Assembly (NCBI GenBank): GCA_029548025.1
Contig: JAKPOE010000432.1
Span: 1 to 7,074 of the forward strand
DNA: 7,074 nucleotides
Source of the DNA: Spirochaetota bacterium
GTDB lineage: Bacteria > Spirochaetota > UBA4802 > UB4802
Reading direction: 5' to 3'
Shown here piece by piece: positions 1-6,195 of this stretch. The position numbers and the translations under genes were made by a program. Position 1 is the first letter of the stretch; the number at the start of each line of letters is the position of its first letter. Below the pieces are notes generated by a model. The model saw nothing but the letters and a program-made list of their open reading frames with translations. It ran no database searches and had not been told where the DNA came from.

Positions 1-31
1 CTGGCATACAATTAATTTTGAAGATAGGCAA

Positions 32-862
32 TCACTGCGAGCATAAAAATGTTGCAATATACTGCAATGATTGACAGTAGTGCCGGGGAGTATAAAAGTA
101 TACTGGCTCATAGGGTATGCGCAGAACAGGAATAATTTTGGTGATTGTTTGTTGCAGATGGTCATTGCAAAGTTCAATGATAATGTCAGCATCAGAAGAT
201 AGAAGATACTCCTTTTGTATAATGGGATAAGCACTTTTTGAATAGGTAATTACATTGTTAATACCCATATCACCAAATATATTACTGATATACGAATGGT
301 GCGAAACCGCAATGAGTGGATTAACCGAAATGAGGATAATTGCTTTCGTGCTTTCTGGATGATGATGTGCCTGCCTTTGCTTTTTATAGTAATGCAATTT
401 TTTTACAGCATAGTCTTCTTTATTAAGAATTTTTGCAACGGTCATATAATGAGCACATATATCATCAAATGTTGTTGAAACAGGCAGTATATACAGTGCA
501 GCATTTTTTACATAGTTAAGCTGGTCAATTTTCTGAGTAACAGCATCATCCCGGGAAATAAAAATAGTATCGGGAGCAAGTTCAATAATTTTTTCAATAT
601 TGGGATGGGTCATAGTGCCCACAATGGGTAAATTTTTTGAAAGTGGTGGATGAAATGTGGTTACGCCTACCAGCAGATGTTCACATCCCAGGTCAATAAT
701 CATTGCTGTGATTGATGGCGACAGGGCAATGATGCGCTGGCTCTGGACATCCTGTCTGTGTGATAGCTGATGTGGTGTAATAGCATGCACTGTTAAAAAT
801 AAAATTACAAAAATTATGGAAAGAAACAGTATACATGGCATTATGCTGTGTAACGGTTTCAA
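32..862 (-). CDS. Periplasmic substrate-binding protein of a corrinoid/iron-chelate-type ABC importer (BtuF/FhuD-like)
   Basis: Captures a metal chelate, probably cobalamin, haem or a siderophore, in the periplasm and hands it to an ABC permease. The 276-residue product starts with a signal peptide: basic N-terminus, hydrophobic stretch at about 7-25 and a V-H-A site, so cleavage after A27 is likely. No lipobox is seen, so it should be soluble. Residues 43-68 (RIIALSPSITAMIIDLG..LVGVT) and 79-103 (PIVGTMTHPNIEKIIELAPD) match the first lobe of the periplasmic-binding-protein type 2 (TroA-like) fold. The second lobe begins near 173, and a typical C-terminal RxxxQSLQYIATFL helix ends the protein. 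Length is normal. The start is TTG with an unusually distant Shine-Dalgarno (see 877-885). No permease or ATPase gene lies in the window; they may follow to the left. The ligand cannot be told from sequence, so no symbol is given. Confidence 0.85.
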   Translation of the reverse strand: MKPLHSIMPCILFLSIIFVILFLTVHAITPHQLSHRQDVQSQRIIALSPSITAMIIDLGCEHLLVGVTTFHPPLSKNLPIVGTMTHPNIEKIIELAPDTIFISRDDAVTQKIDQLNYVKNAALYILPVSTTFDDICAHYMTVAKILNKEDYAVKKLHYYKKQRQAHHHPESTKAIILISVNPLIAVSHHSYISNIFGDMGINNVITYSKSAYPIIQKEYLLSSDADIIIELCNDHLQQTITKIIPVLRIPYEPVYFYTPRHYCQSLQYIATFLCSQ

Positions 863-876
863 ACTATTGATAATCG

Positions 877-885
877 TTCCTCCTT
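877..885 (-). promoter_or_regulatory. Strong Shine-Dalgarno of the substrate-binding protein gene
   Basis: Read on the minus strand this is AAGGAGGAA, a near-perfect anti-16S match. GGAGG ends at 879, leaving 16 nt before the TTG at 862-860, longer than the usual 5-10. The in-frame ATC (871-869) or ATT (874-872) would sit 7 or 4 nt away, but both are very rare start codons. The first in-frame ATG (841-839) is much too far. The true start is therefore not settled, although the signal peptide changes by only a few residues. Confidence 0.7.
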
Positions 886-942
886 AGAAAATAAAATTAT
901 TGTTCCTTTTGGGCGCATCGTAATGAGCTTGCTTAACCATAC

Positions 943-967
943 CGTCATACCGAGCATGACACGGAAT
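943..967 (+). repeat. 25-bp CGTCATACCG repeat, copy 1
   Basis: Shares CGTCATACCG and TGACACGGAAT with the copy at 1072-1096; only the middle four bases differ (AGCA against GACG). It resembles a degenerate half of the 78-bp element and lies 16 bp before that element. Confidence 0.6.
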
Positions 968-983
968 ATTATTTGCTGTCTTT

Positions 984-1061
984 GTCATTCCGGACCTGTT
1001 CCGGAATCAAGATGTGCAACGTTACATCCTGAAACCAGTTCAGGATATGATTCAGAATGAC
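984..1061. repeat. 78-bp intergenic element with terminal inverted repeats and two hairpins
   Basis: The ends are GTCATTC (984-990) and GAATGAC (1055-1061), exact reverse complements. Inside are two perfect 8-bp stems, each with a 5-nt loop: ATTCCGGA/TCCGGAAT (987-994 and 1000-1007) and ATCCTGAA/TTCAGGAT (1026-1033 and 1039-1046). The layout fits the widespread small non-coding palindromic repeats found in many bacterial intergenic regions. No transposase is present. Whether it is mobilised in trans or acts in mRNA structure cannot be seen here. Confidence 0.7.
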
Positions 1062-1071
1062 TGTCTTCCCT

Positions 1072-1096
1072 CGTCATACCGGACGTGACACGGAAT
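1072..1096 (+). repeat. 25-bp CGTCATACCG repeat, copy 2
   Basis: Second copy of the motif at 943-967, starting 129 bp further on. Its right end runs into the first unit of the 30-bp direct repeat at 1086-1115, so the two repeat types are overlapping parts of one longer degenerate unit. Confidence 0.6.
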
Positions 1097-1115
1097 GCAA
1101 ATAATTAAATGAGAT
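1086..1115 (+). repeat. 30-bp direct repeat, unit A
   Basis: TGACACGGAATGC followed by AAATAATTAAATGAGAT. It matches unit B (1150-1179) at 29 of 30 positions, differing only in CGG against CAG. The near-identity suggests a recent local duplication or two copies of a dispersed element. Confidence 0.75.
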
Positions 1116-1149
1116 ATAGATGATAATAAATCTTTTAACTCTTTTTCCA

Positions 1150-1179
1150 TGACACAGAATGCAAATAATTAAATGAGAT
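1150..1179 (+). repeat. 30-bp direct repeat, unit B
   Basis: Partner of unit A (1086-1115), separated by 34 bp of AT-rich sequence. After the repeat the sequence continues into GATCCTTCACTTTG, which looks like the tail of a degenerate intergenic repeat. Confidence 0.75.
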
Positions 1180-1283
1180 CCTTCACTTTGACTTCACTCA
1201 TCATAGGCGCTATTGCTTTACAATGACAGGATGCATAATTATTCATTACAAGAAAAAAAGAATTATAACAGTATAGCAATGTA

Positions 1284-2522
1284 TTAATGCATGAAAAATG
1301 CGTTAGCCCATTCTATGGCTTTGCGATATGATTGCGTAATCTGCTCAGGAAGGAATTGGAGCTGTTTGGAAAGTTTATTTACTATTTCCCAATCGCCTTT
1401 TTCATATGCAGTGATGAATTTATAAATACCTGAATAAGGGCTTTCCATATCCATGATTGCATTTTTTATATCGCCGGTTAATGGCAATTGCATTAATATT
1501 TCTTTTTTGCTTTTGTCAAAAAACGCATCAACAAGCGAAAACAACCCCATTAAAAAACATTCAGATGTATGTGTGGAAAATTGCGATGATGAAGCTAATA
1601 GTTCAGCAAATTTTGCACGTATTAACGACGTAACAATAAGTTCCTGTGGTTTATCCTGCGCTATGCTATGGAGTACAATAAATGAAAGCCAGTTTTTAAA
1701 TTCACGGATGCCCAGTAATGCCAGTGCATGTTTAATAGAAGCTATCTCACTTGCAAATCCAAAAGCTGCCGAATTGATAAATTTTAAAAGTTTAAAGCTT
1801 AGCGATACATCTCGTTTGATGATATCTTCCAATTTACCAAAATCAACATCCTCTTTGTGAATTTGTTGTAAAATTTCCCAATAGTTGAGCTTATAAATGG
1901 GAATATCTTTTGATTCAATTATCTCAGGTTTACTGAAGAAAAATCCCTGAAAATACGAATATCCCATGGATAGCGCTTCGTGAAAATCTTCATACGTTTC
2001 AATTTTTTCGGCTAAAAGCCTGGTATTAAAACGCGAAACCTCATTAAGTATTTGTAAGCGTTCAAATGTTGTTGTGTTTAAAAAATCAATTTTTATTATA
2101 TCGGCGTATGGCAGTAATTCTCTGTATTCATCAGAAAGTACAAAATCATCCAGTGCGATTTTATAACCCATGCTCTTCAATTTTTTTGTAATGCTAATGA
2201 TCTCCGGTGTTATGGAGACTGTTTCAAGGATTTCTACGGTTAAAACTTCCTTTGGGAAAAAAGATGCTATGCTGGTTTTTAACGTTGCTTCGGTAAAATT
2301 TATAAAAGCTCTTTTACCGCCTGTCAATGAATCGGTACCAATAACCAGAAAACTATTGATGAGTGTTCTGGATGTTGATGCGTCTGGATCAAGTGAATTG
2401 TAAAAATTTTCAAAACCATTACGAAATAATATTTCATATCCATATAACTCTTTGTGCCTGTTAAAAATAGGCTGGCGAGCTACAAAGACAGCATAATTAT
2501 GTGGTGCTGATTTTTGTTTCAT
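1284..2522 (-). CDS. EAL-HDOD signalling protein (YuxH-type, cyclic di-GMP related)
   Basis: Cytoplasmic protein of 412 residues, the usual length for this two-domain family, which links cyclic di-GMP signalling to motility, chemotaxis or surface behaviour. The EAL phosphodiesterase-like domain covers about 13-205. Visible catalytic-type residues are the E30-x-L-x-R34 motif, N75, E97/E100, D125-D126-F127, K144-I-D146, E172 and Q192-G193. The usual DDFGTG loop reads DDFVLS, so loop 6 is degenerate and activity is uncertain. The HDOD domain follows (about 215-400), with the typical VSLSFKLLKFINSAAFG segment at 239-255 and an IKHALALLGI helix at 263-272. No membrane segment is seen. The ATG at 2522 is forced, because an in-frame TAA lies 9 nt upstream (2534-2532). 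Its Shine-Dalgarno is weak. A 317-bp gap from the upstream gene suggests its own transcription unit. Confidence 0.9.
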   Translation of the reverse strand: MKQKSAPHNYAVFVARQPIFNRHKELYGYEILFRNGFENFYNSLDPDASTSRTLINSFLVIGTDSLTGGKRAFINFTEATLKTSIASFFPKEVLTVEILETVSITPEIISITKKLKSMGYKIALDDFVLSDEYRELLPYADIIKIDFLNTTTFERLQILNEVSRFNTRLLAEKIETYEDFHEALSMGYSYFQGFFFSKPEIIESKDIPIYKLNYWEILQQIHKEDVDFGKLEDIIKRDVSLSFKLLKFINSAAFGFASEIASIKHALALLGIREFKNWLSFIVLHSIAQDKPQELIVTSLIRAKFAELLASSSQFSTHTSECFLMGLFSLVDAFFDKSKKEILMQLPLTGDIKNAIMDMESPYSGIYKFITAYEKGDWEIVNKLSKQLQFLPEQITQSYRKAIEWANAFFMH

Positions 2523-2839
2523 AATAAAAATTTAATTACTCATTATTGTGCAAAAGTATCATATATTCATATAATTGGCAACAATTTTATTATAGTAACT
2601 ATTGGGTGGCTAACTATATATTTTGTCAATAAGCAAAAATGGTCATTGCGCCATTTCCTTCTTTAAAAAGTATATAGTATTGATAACCGTGATTTTGCTG
2701 CATCATGAGATGAAAACACTATGGGCATCTTTCCCATATTTATAAAGTGTAAAAGGGTATATTGTAGACATTTACTGTATAACAAAACTATGCCTTGTTA
2801 CCATGATTTTTTAAGGTAAATTCATTGAAAAATGATTAT
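2523..2839. other. 317-bp AT-rich intergenic gap between acyl-CoA dehydrogenase and EAL-HDOD genes
   Basis: No gene is seen. It should contain the end of the acyl-CoA dehydrogenase transcript and the promoter of the EAL-HDOD gene. A perfect leftward TATAAT (2594-2589) lies 67 nt before the ATG, but no -35 is found at 16-18 nt. A perfect TTGACA (2629-2624) is 29 nt away from it and cannot pair with it. TAACTAT occurs twice, 15 bp apart (2596-2602 and 2611-2617). A small hairpin TATGGG/CCCATA (2720-2725 and 2733-2738), followed leftward by GTGTTTTC, is a weak terminator candidate. Confidence 0.5.
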
Positions 2840-3997
2840 TTACTCATAACACCCTATCTGACGTGATATAACAATCTTTTGAATTTCTGAGGTTCCTTCA
2901 CCTATTGTCAATAGCTTGTAATCCCTGTAAAAGCGTTCAACATTATATTCTTTCATAAGCCCATATCCGCCATGGATTTGCACTGCTTCATCAACTACAT
3001 GTCCCATGACTTCCGAACAATATAATTTTGCCATTGCAGCATGTTTTGAAAAAGGCATACCTGCATCTTTTAAACGGCAGGCTTTATAGAGCAAATTTCG
3101 CGCTGCCTCAACTTCTGTTGCCATTTTTGCTAATTTAAAGGCTATTGCCTGAAATGTAGAAATTGGCTGCCCAAATTGTTTTCGCTGTTTTGCATATTTC
3201 AGCGCCAGTTCATATGCACCCTGTGCACCTCCTAAACCCATTGCTGCAATGGAAAGCCTGCCATTATCCAGGGTAGAAAGCATTTGATGGAATCCTTCAC
3301 CGCGCTGACCTAACAAATTTTCTTCTGGTACCCGACAGTCGTCAAAAAAGAGTTCTCCGGTATCAGAAGCACGCCACATCATTTTACGCGTCATTTTTAC
3401 TGCAGTAAATCCGGATGTGCCATTTGGCACAAGGATACACGATAGTTCTTTTTTGCCATCGGTACGTTTACCGGTTATAGCCTGTACCGTACAGACACCT
3501 GCCATAGAAGATGTGGAATTGGTGATAAAGATTTTACTTCCATTAATGACCCACTCGCCATTTTCTAAACGGGCATTTGTCTTGCTGGCACTTGCATCAG
3601 ATCCAGCCCCTGGCTCGGTAAGTCCAAATGAAGCAAGTATCTTTCCGGAACATAATTTTGGCAGCCATTCATGCTTTTGTTTTTCACTGCCAAAATAATA
3701 AATTGGTCCAATTCCTAAAGAATTTGCTGCTGCCACTGTTGCTGCCTGTGAACCATCAATACGTGCTATTTCTTCAACCGCTATAACATAGGATAGATAA
3801 TCCATTCCGGCACCACCATAATTTTGCGAAACTACAATACCAAAAAGCCCCATGGCGCCCATCTTCCTGGTTAATTCTACAGAAAAGGTTTCGGTTTCAT
3901 CCAGTTCCTGTGCTACAGGAAAAATCTCCCTTTCGGCAAAATCTCTGATATTCTGGCGGAGAAGTTTTTGCTCCTCTGTTAAGCCAAAATCATACAT
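2840..3997 (-). CDS. Acyl-CoA dehydrogenase (FAD-dependent, short/medium-chain type)
   Basis: Oxidises an acyl-CoA to the 2,3-enoyl-CoA in the cytoplasm, passing electrons through FAD to an electron-transfer flavoprotein. The product is 385 residues, typical for the family and full length. The first family signature is at 125-137 (GLTEPGAGSDASA) and the second at about 340-359 (QIHGGYGL..E..VERFYRD). E367 in GEGTSEIQ sits at the catalytic-base position of short- and medium-chain dehydrogenases and argues against the isovaleryl type. An Arg-Lys-Gln-Phe-Gly stretch (272-276) also fits the family. The ATG at 3997 has AAGAGG 6 nt upstream (4009-4004). It begins 55 bp after the DUF35 gene on the same strand, so it is probably the last gene of that operon. 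The chain and substrate class cannot be read with certainty; butyryl-CoA-like and substituted acyl-CoA are both possible. Confidence 0.95.
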   Translation of the reverse strand: MYDFGLTEEQKLLRQNIRDFAEREIFPVAQELDETETFSVELTRKMGAMGLFGIVVSQNYGGAGMDYLSYVIAVEEIARIDGSQAATVAAANSLGIGPIYYFGSEKQKHEWLPKLCSGKILASFGLTEPGAGSDASASKTNARLENGEWVINGSKIFITNSTSSMAGVCTVQAITGKRTDGKKELSCILVPNGTSGFTAVKMTRKMMWRASDTGELFFDDCRVPEENLLGQRGEGFHQMLSTLDNGRLSIAAMGLGGAQGAYELALKYAKQRKQFGQPISTFQAIAFKLAKMATEVEAARNLLYKACRLKDAGMPFSKHAAMAKLYCSEVMGHVVDEAVQIHGGYGLMKEYNVERFYRDYKLLTIGEGTSEIQKIVISRQIGCYE

Positions 3998-4052
3998 GGC
4001 AAACCTCTTTTTTAAAAATCTTTATTTTGTTTTATCAAAAAATGTATGAATG

Positions 4053-4643
4053 CTAAAATGAAAATCCAATTGGTAATTGCTCCTCCTTTGTGCCTTCAGG
4101 CACCCATGAAAGATCAAGTATAGTGTATGTTGGATCAACTTTTTTAAAAATTGGCACTACCCGCATCCCAATTTTTGGTTCACCAACCAACAGATAGCTC
4201 ATCAATATAGTAACAACACCATCAAATTCAATATTTATAAATTTTATGGGTTTATCAAGAATGTTAAATGCGCCAGAACGTTCGCATACCATAAATGTAT
4301 GGATACGAGCTGTTTTTTTTGCTAAATCGGTCATATCAAATACTGCCATTGGGCGCAGACAATCAGGACAATAGATTCTAAATGGCATCCATATGCTTCC
4401 TTTATATTTGCATTTTGGATTATCACATCTGGATGATACCAGTTTGCCTTTTGGAAGTGATTCAAAAAATATCGCTTCGCCACCATAGGCGTGTATATAT
4501 GTCATGTCACGGGGATTGGTTACCCCCATTAACCTCCAGCCTTCATCAGCATTGCGAATTGGTATATTAGGTGTTAATTCATGAAAGTCACCCTTCAATT
4601 TATATTGGTTATTTTTTACGTAGACCTGTCCAAACATACTCAT
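4053..4643 (-). CDS. DUF35 zinc-ribbon/OB-fold acyl-CoA-binding partner of the thiolase-like protein
   Basis: DUF35 proteins pair with thiolase-fold enzymes and help bind the CoA substrate; known examples include the DUF35 domain of ChsH2, the partner of Ltp2, and BbsA, the partner of BbsB. The 196-residue product has a rubredoxin-like zinc ribbon with C73-x4-C78 and C92-x2-C95, so all four metal ligands are present. An OB fold follows at about 105-170 (TARIHTFMVC .. KPIKFINIEFDGVVTILMSYLL .. IGMRVVPIF). It is longer than a minimal DUF35 protein of about 130-140 residues, with roughly 45-60 extra N-terminal residues rich in aromatic and charged positions and about 20 at the C-terminus. The start is clear: AAGGAGGT 7 nt before ATG. 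Only 12 bp separate it from the thiolase-like gene, and that stop codon lies inside its ribosome-binding site, so co-translation and a 1:1 complex are likely. Confidence 0.9.
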   Translation of the reverse strand: MSMFGQVYVKNNQYKLKGDFHELTPNIPIRNADEGWRLMGVTNPRDMTYIHAYGGEAIFFESLPKGKLVSSRCDNPKCKYKGSIWMPFRIYCPDCLRPMAVFDMTDLAKKTARIHTFMVCERSGAFNILDKPIKFINIEFDGVVTILMSYLLVGEPKIGMRVVPIFKKVDPTYTILDLSWVPEGTKEEQLPIGFSF

Positions 4644-4649
4644 TGTATT

Positions 4650-4657
4650 ACCTCCTT
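4650..4657 (-). promoter_or_regulatory. Shine-Dalgarno of the DUF35 gene overlapping the upstream stop codon
   Basis: Minus-strand AAGGAGGT, 7 nt before the ATG at 4643. Its first two bases are the last two of the preceding gene's TAA stop (4658-4656). Ribosomes ending the thiolase-like gene therefore stop on this site, a classical arrangement for translational coupling. Confidence 0.85.
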
Positions 4658-6092
4658 ATGCATCCTTTTTTAATAAGCTATCAGCATCCATCAAAATTGT
4701 TGCTGTCACATGCGAACCTACTCCGGCATGACTTATTGCCATTGCTCGTTTTGCATCCTTTACCTGTAAGTTGGTCCAATCATCAGGTTTGGTGCGTTTG
4801 CAACGTTTCCAGTACTTTTCATCGCCATGCATCTCGGCCCATCTGTTCCATAAATGGCATGCAATTTCAAATACCTGCATGATTCCGGTTGCACCAACGG
4901 CATGCATGCAGCCTATAAGCCCTCCTGATAAATTTGATGGCAGCCGACCTGGTTTGCCAGTCTTTGGATTAATATGATAGCAATCCCCCGATTCAACATA
5001 ATCTCTTCCATAACCATATGGTCGTAACCCTATGTCTTCATACGTCTGAATATCGCTTATGGTAAAAGCGTCATGCAATTCTACAACATCAAGGTCTTCC
5101 ATTGGATTAGTAATGCCGGTCATACGATAGCCATACCATGCTGCCATCCGTGCTGCTAAAAATCCTGTGAAGCCAGGGTATCGTTCGCCGCCGGGGAAAC
5201 GTTTGCCAAAATCCTTATATTGTTCTTTCGTTTCATTTGGCAACAGCGGTATTTCCATGTCTCGCCGGTCAGCAGGTCGTAAGGTATGCGAACCGGCTGC
5301 TACCCATATTCGCAATGGTTTGTTTTTTGATTTTTGTGTAAGTTTTATTGCTGTTTCTTCATCACATATAATTGCACAGGCTGCTCCAACACTCATTAAA
5401 CATGCATCAAGTGCCCGCAGTGGATAGGCAACCACCGGTGACTTTAATACATCATCAATCGTTATCTTCATTGGTCCCTGTGCATAGGGATTAAATCGTG
5501 CATAATTGTGATGTTTTACTGAAATTTCTGCCATTGTTCTTCTGAAAGAATCTTCCTCTTTGCCAAATACCTGCCAGTATTTTTGTGCCATTACCGCATA
5601 GTATCCTGTATATATATGTCCTAAAGGTGATTCCCAGTCTTTATCTGCTGCACAGGAGATTAAAAAATTACCTTCATCAGTTGGGACCTCGTCCATACGT
5701 TCCCACCCCATTGCCAGTGTGCAGTCAGAATAACCTGAAGCAACAGCTTTAACAGCTTCCCACAAAGTGGAGCCACCGGTTGCCCCACCGGTTTTTACAC
5801 CAATATTACCCAGTGGATCAAGCCCTAAGCGGTCATGGATAACCGCTTCGCCTAACAGTTGATCGCCAAAATGGTCAGCAAAATGTCCGTAATAGCAGGT
5901 GTGAATATACCCTTTAAGCTCTGCAGGCTCCATATCCAGCATATCTGATGCCATTGTGAATGCATCAATACAGAGCTCCTCGGTGCGTCTGTCAGGGAAT
6001 GCCCTGTCAAACTTTGATACACCAGCTGTAACTATATAAACAGGGCGCATAAGCTTTGGAATTTTTGATTGTTGTTGTGTAAATGTAATCAT
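4656..6092 (-). CDS. Thiolase-superfamily (SCP-x type) protein lacking both catalytic cysteines; possible acyl-CoA aldolase or other C-C bond enzyme
   Basis: A 478-residue cytoplasmic protein of the SCP-x thiolase branch, seen from VYIVTAGVSKF (18-28), the ATGGSTLWEAVKAVASG helix (104-120), DCTLAMGWERM (123-133), VELHDAFTISDIQTYEDIGL (337-356) and GGLIGCMHAVGATG (390-403). Aligned by eye to human SCP-x, the nucleophilic cysteine of NNNCATGS is G103, the cysteine of HDCF is A342, and the S-D-G-A motif is S-V-G-A (V235). H340 and H397 remain. Normal thiolysis through a cysteine acyl-enzyme therefore looks impossible. Ltp2, a steroid side-chain aldolase that works with a DUF35 domain, is a known precedent for a repurposed thiolase fold. 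Length exceeds the roughly 400-residue SCP-x thiolase domain through insertions near 262-325 and a Trp/Lys-rich one near 415-445. The ATG at 6092 follows GAGG at 8 nt; the alternative M15 has no Shine-Dalgarno. A generic acetyl-CoA acetyltransferase label would be misleading. The substrate is unknown. Confidence 0.85.
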   Translation of the reverse strand: MITFTQQQSKIPKLMRPVYIVTAGVSKFDRAFPDRRTEELCIDAFTMASDMLDMEPAELKGYIHTCYYGHFADHFGDQLLGEAVIHDRLGLDPLGNIGVKTGGATGGSTLWEAVKAVASGYSDCTLAMGWERMDEVPTDEGNFLISCAADKDWESPLGHIYTGYYAVMAQKYWQVFGKEEDSFRRTMAEISVKHHNYARFNPYAQGPMKITIDDVLKSPVVAYPLRALDACLMSVGAACAIICDEETAIKLTQKSKNKPLRIWVAAGSHTLRPADRRDMEIPLLPNETKEQYKDFGKRFPGGERYPGFTGFLAARMAAWYGYRMTGITNPMEDLDVVELHDAFTISDIQTYEDIGLRPYGYGRDYVESGDCYHINPKTGKPGRLPSNLSGGLIGCMHAVGATGIMQVFEIACHLWNRWAEMHGDEKYWKRCKRTKPDDWTNLQVKDAKRAMAISHAGVGSHVTATILMDADSLLKKDA

Positions 6093-6156
6093 AGGCTAAA
6101 CCTCTCTCTATTATTTTAATGTATATGCACCATAAAAATATGCATTGTACCTTGCT

Positions 6157-6173
6157 GATAGCATATAGCTATC
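6157..6173. other. Small inverted repeat between regulator and thiolase-like genes
   Basis: GATAGC (6157-6162) and GCTATC (6168-6173) with a 5-nt loop, inside the 103-bp gap (6093-6195). Leftward it is followed by AGCAAGG and not by a T-run, so it is not a typical terminator. It may be an operator or a weak processing hairpin. The gap also contains ATATGCA twice (6123-6129 and 6138-6144). No convincing -35/-10 pair was found, so the cluster may be read through from the regulator promoter or use a promoter that needs an activator. Confidence 0.35.
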
Positions 6174-6195
6174 CGTAGTCATAGGCCATTATAAA

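Larger units (their letters stand above)
863..1283. other. 421-bp intergenic region made of decayed repeats
   Basis: No credible gene is seen. Most of the stretch from about 940 to 1230 consists of related short repeats (listed separately): two 25-bp CGTCATACCG-type copies, one 78-bp element with hairpins, and a 30-bp direct repeat pair. The part at 1176-1230 (GATCCTTCACTTTGACTTC to CAATGACAGGATG) looks like another eroded member of the same broad GTCATTC/GAATGAC class. An A-tract at 1252-1259 would read as a T-run downstream of the EAL-HDOD gene, but no convincing GC stem precedes it, so no terminator is called. Confidence 0.6.

Noticed and set aside
1..31. Start of a permease gene following the substrate-binding protein
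   Set aside because: An ATG at 7-5 on the minus strand could begin a gene, but there is no ribosome-binding site and only two codons are visible.
296..478. 60-codon plus-strand open frame with a hydrophobic stretch
   Set aside because: Antisense to the substrate-binding protein gene; the hydrophobic run comes from complementing its codons, and no ribosome-binding site supports it.
1086..1179. Two 30-bp repeats with a 34-bp spacer, CRISPR-like in size
   Set aside because: Only two units, no further repeat on either side, no cas gene, and the repeat is continuous with the local degenerate intergenic repeats.
1252..1283. T-run downstream of the EAL-HDOD gene as an intrinsic terminator
   Set aside because: No stable GC-containing stem directly precedes it; only 3-4 bp AT pairings can be drawn.
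1453..1860. 135-codon open frame on the plus strand
   Set aside because: Lies wholly antisense to the EAL-HDOD gene, whose domains are clear across the same bases; the translated product has no recognisable motif.
2589..2629. TTGACA and TATAAT as a promoter for the EAL-HDOD gene
   Set aside because: Both boxes are perfect but 29 nt apart, too far to act as one promoter; the TATAAT has no matching -35 or TGn extension.
2720..2738. TATGGG/CCCATA hairpin as terminator of the acyl-CoA dehydrogenase operon
   Set aside because: Only 6 bp with three GC pairs, and the leftward tail GTGTTTTC is a poor T-run; it also lies about 100 bp past the stop codon. Kept only as a weak possibility.
4571..4882. 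103-codon plus-strand open frame
   Set aside because: Antisense to the end of the thiolase-like gene and the start of the DUF35 gene; composition rich in His, Leu and Pro is what the complement of these genes gives.
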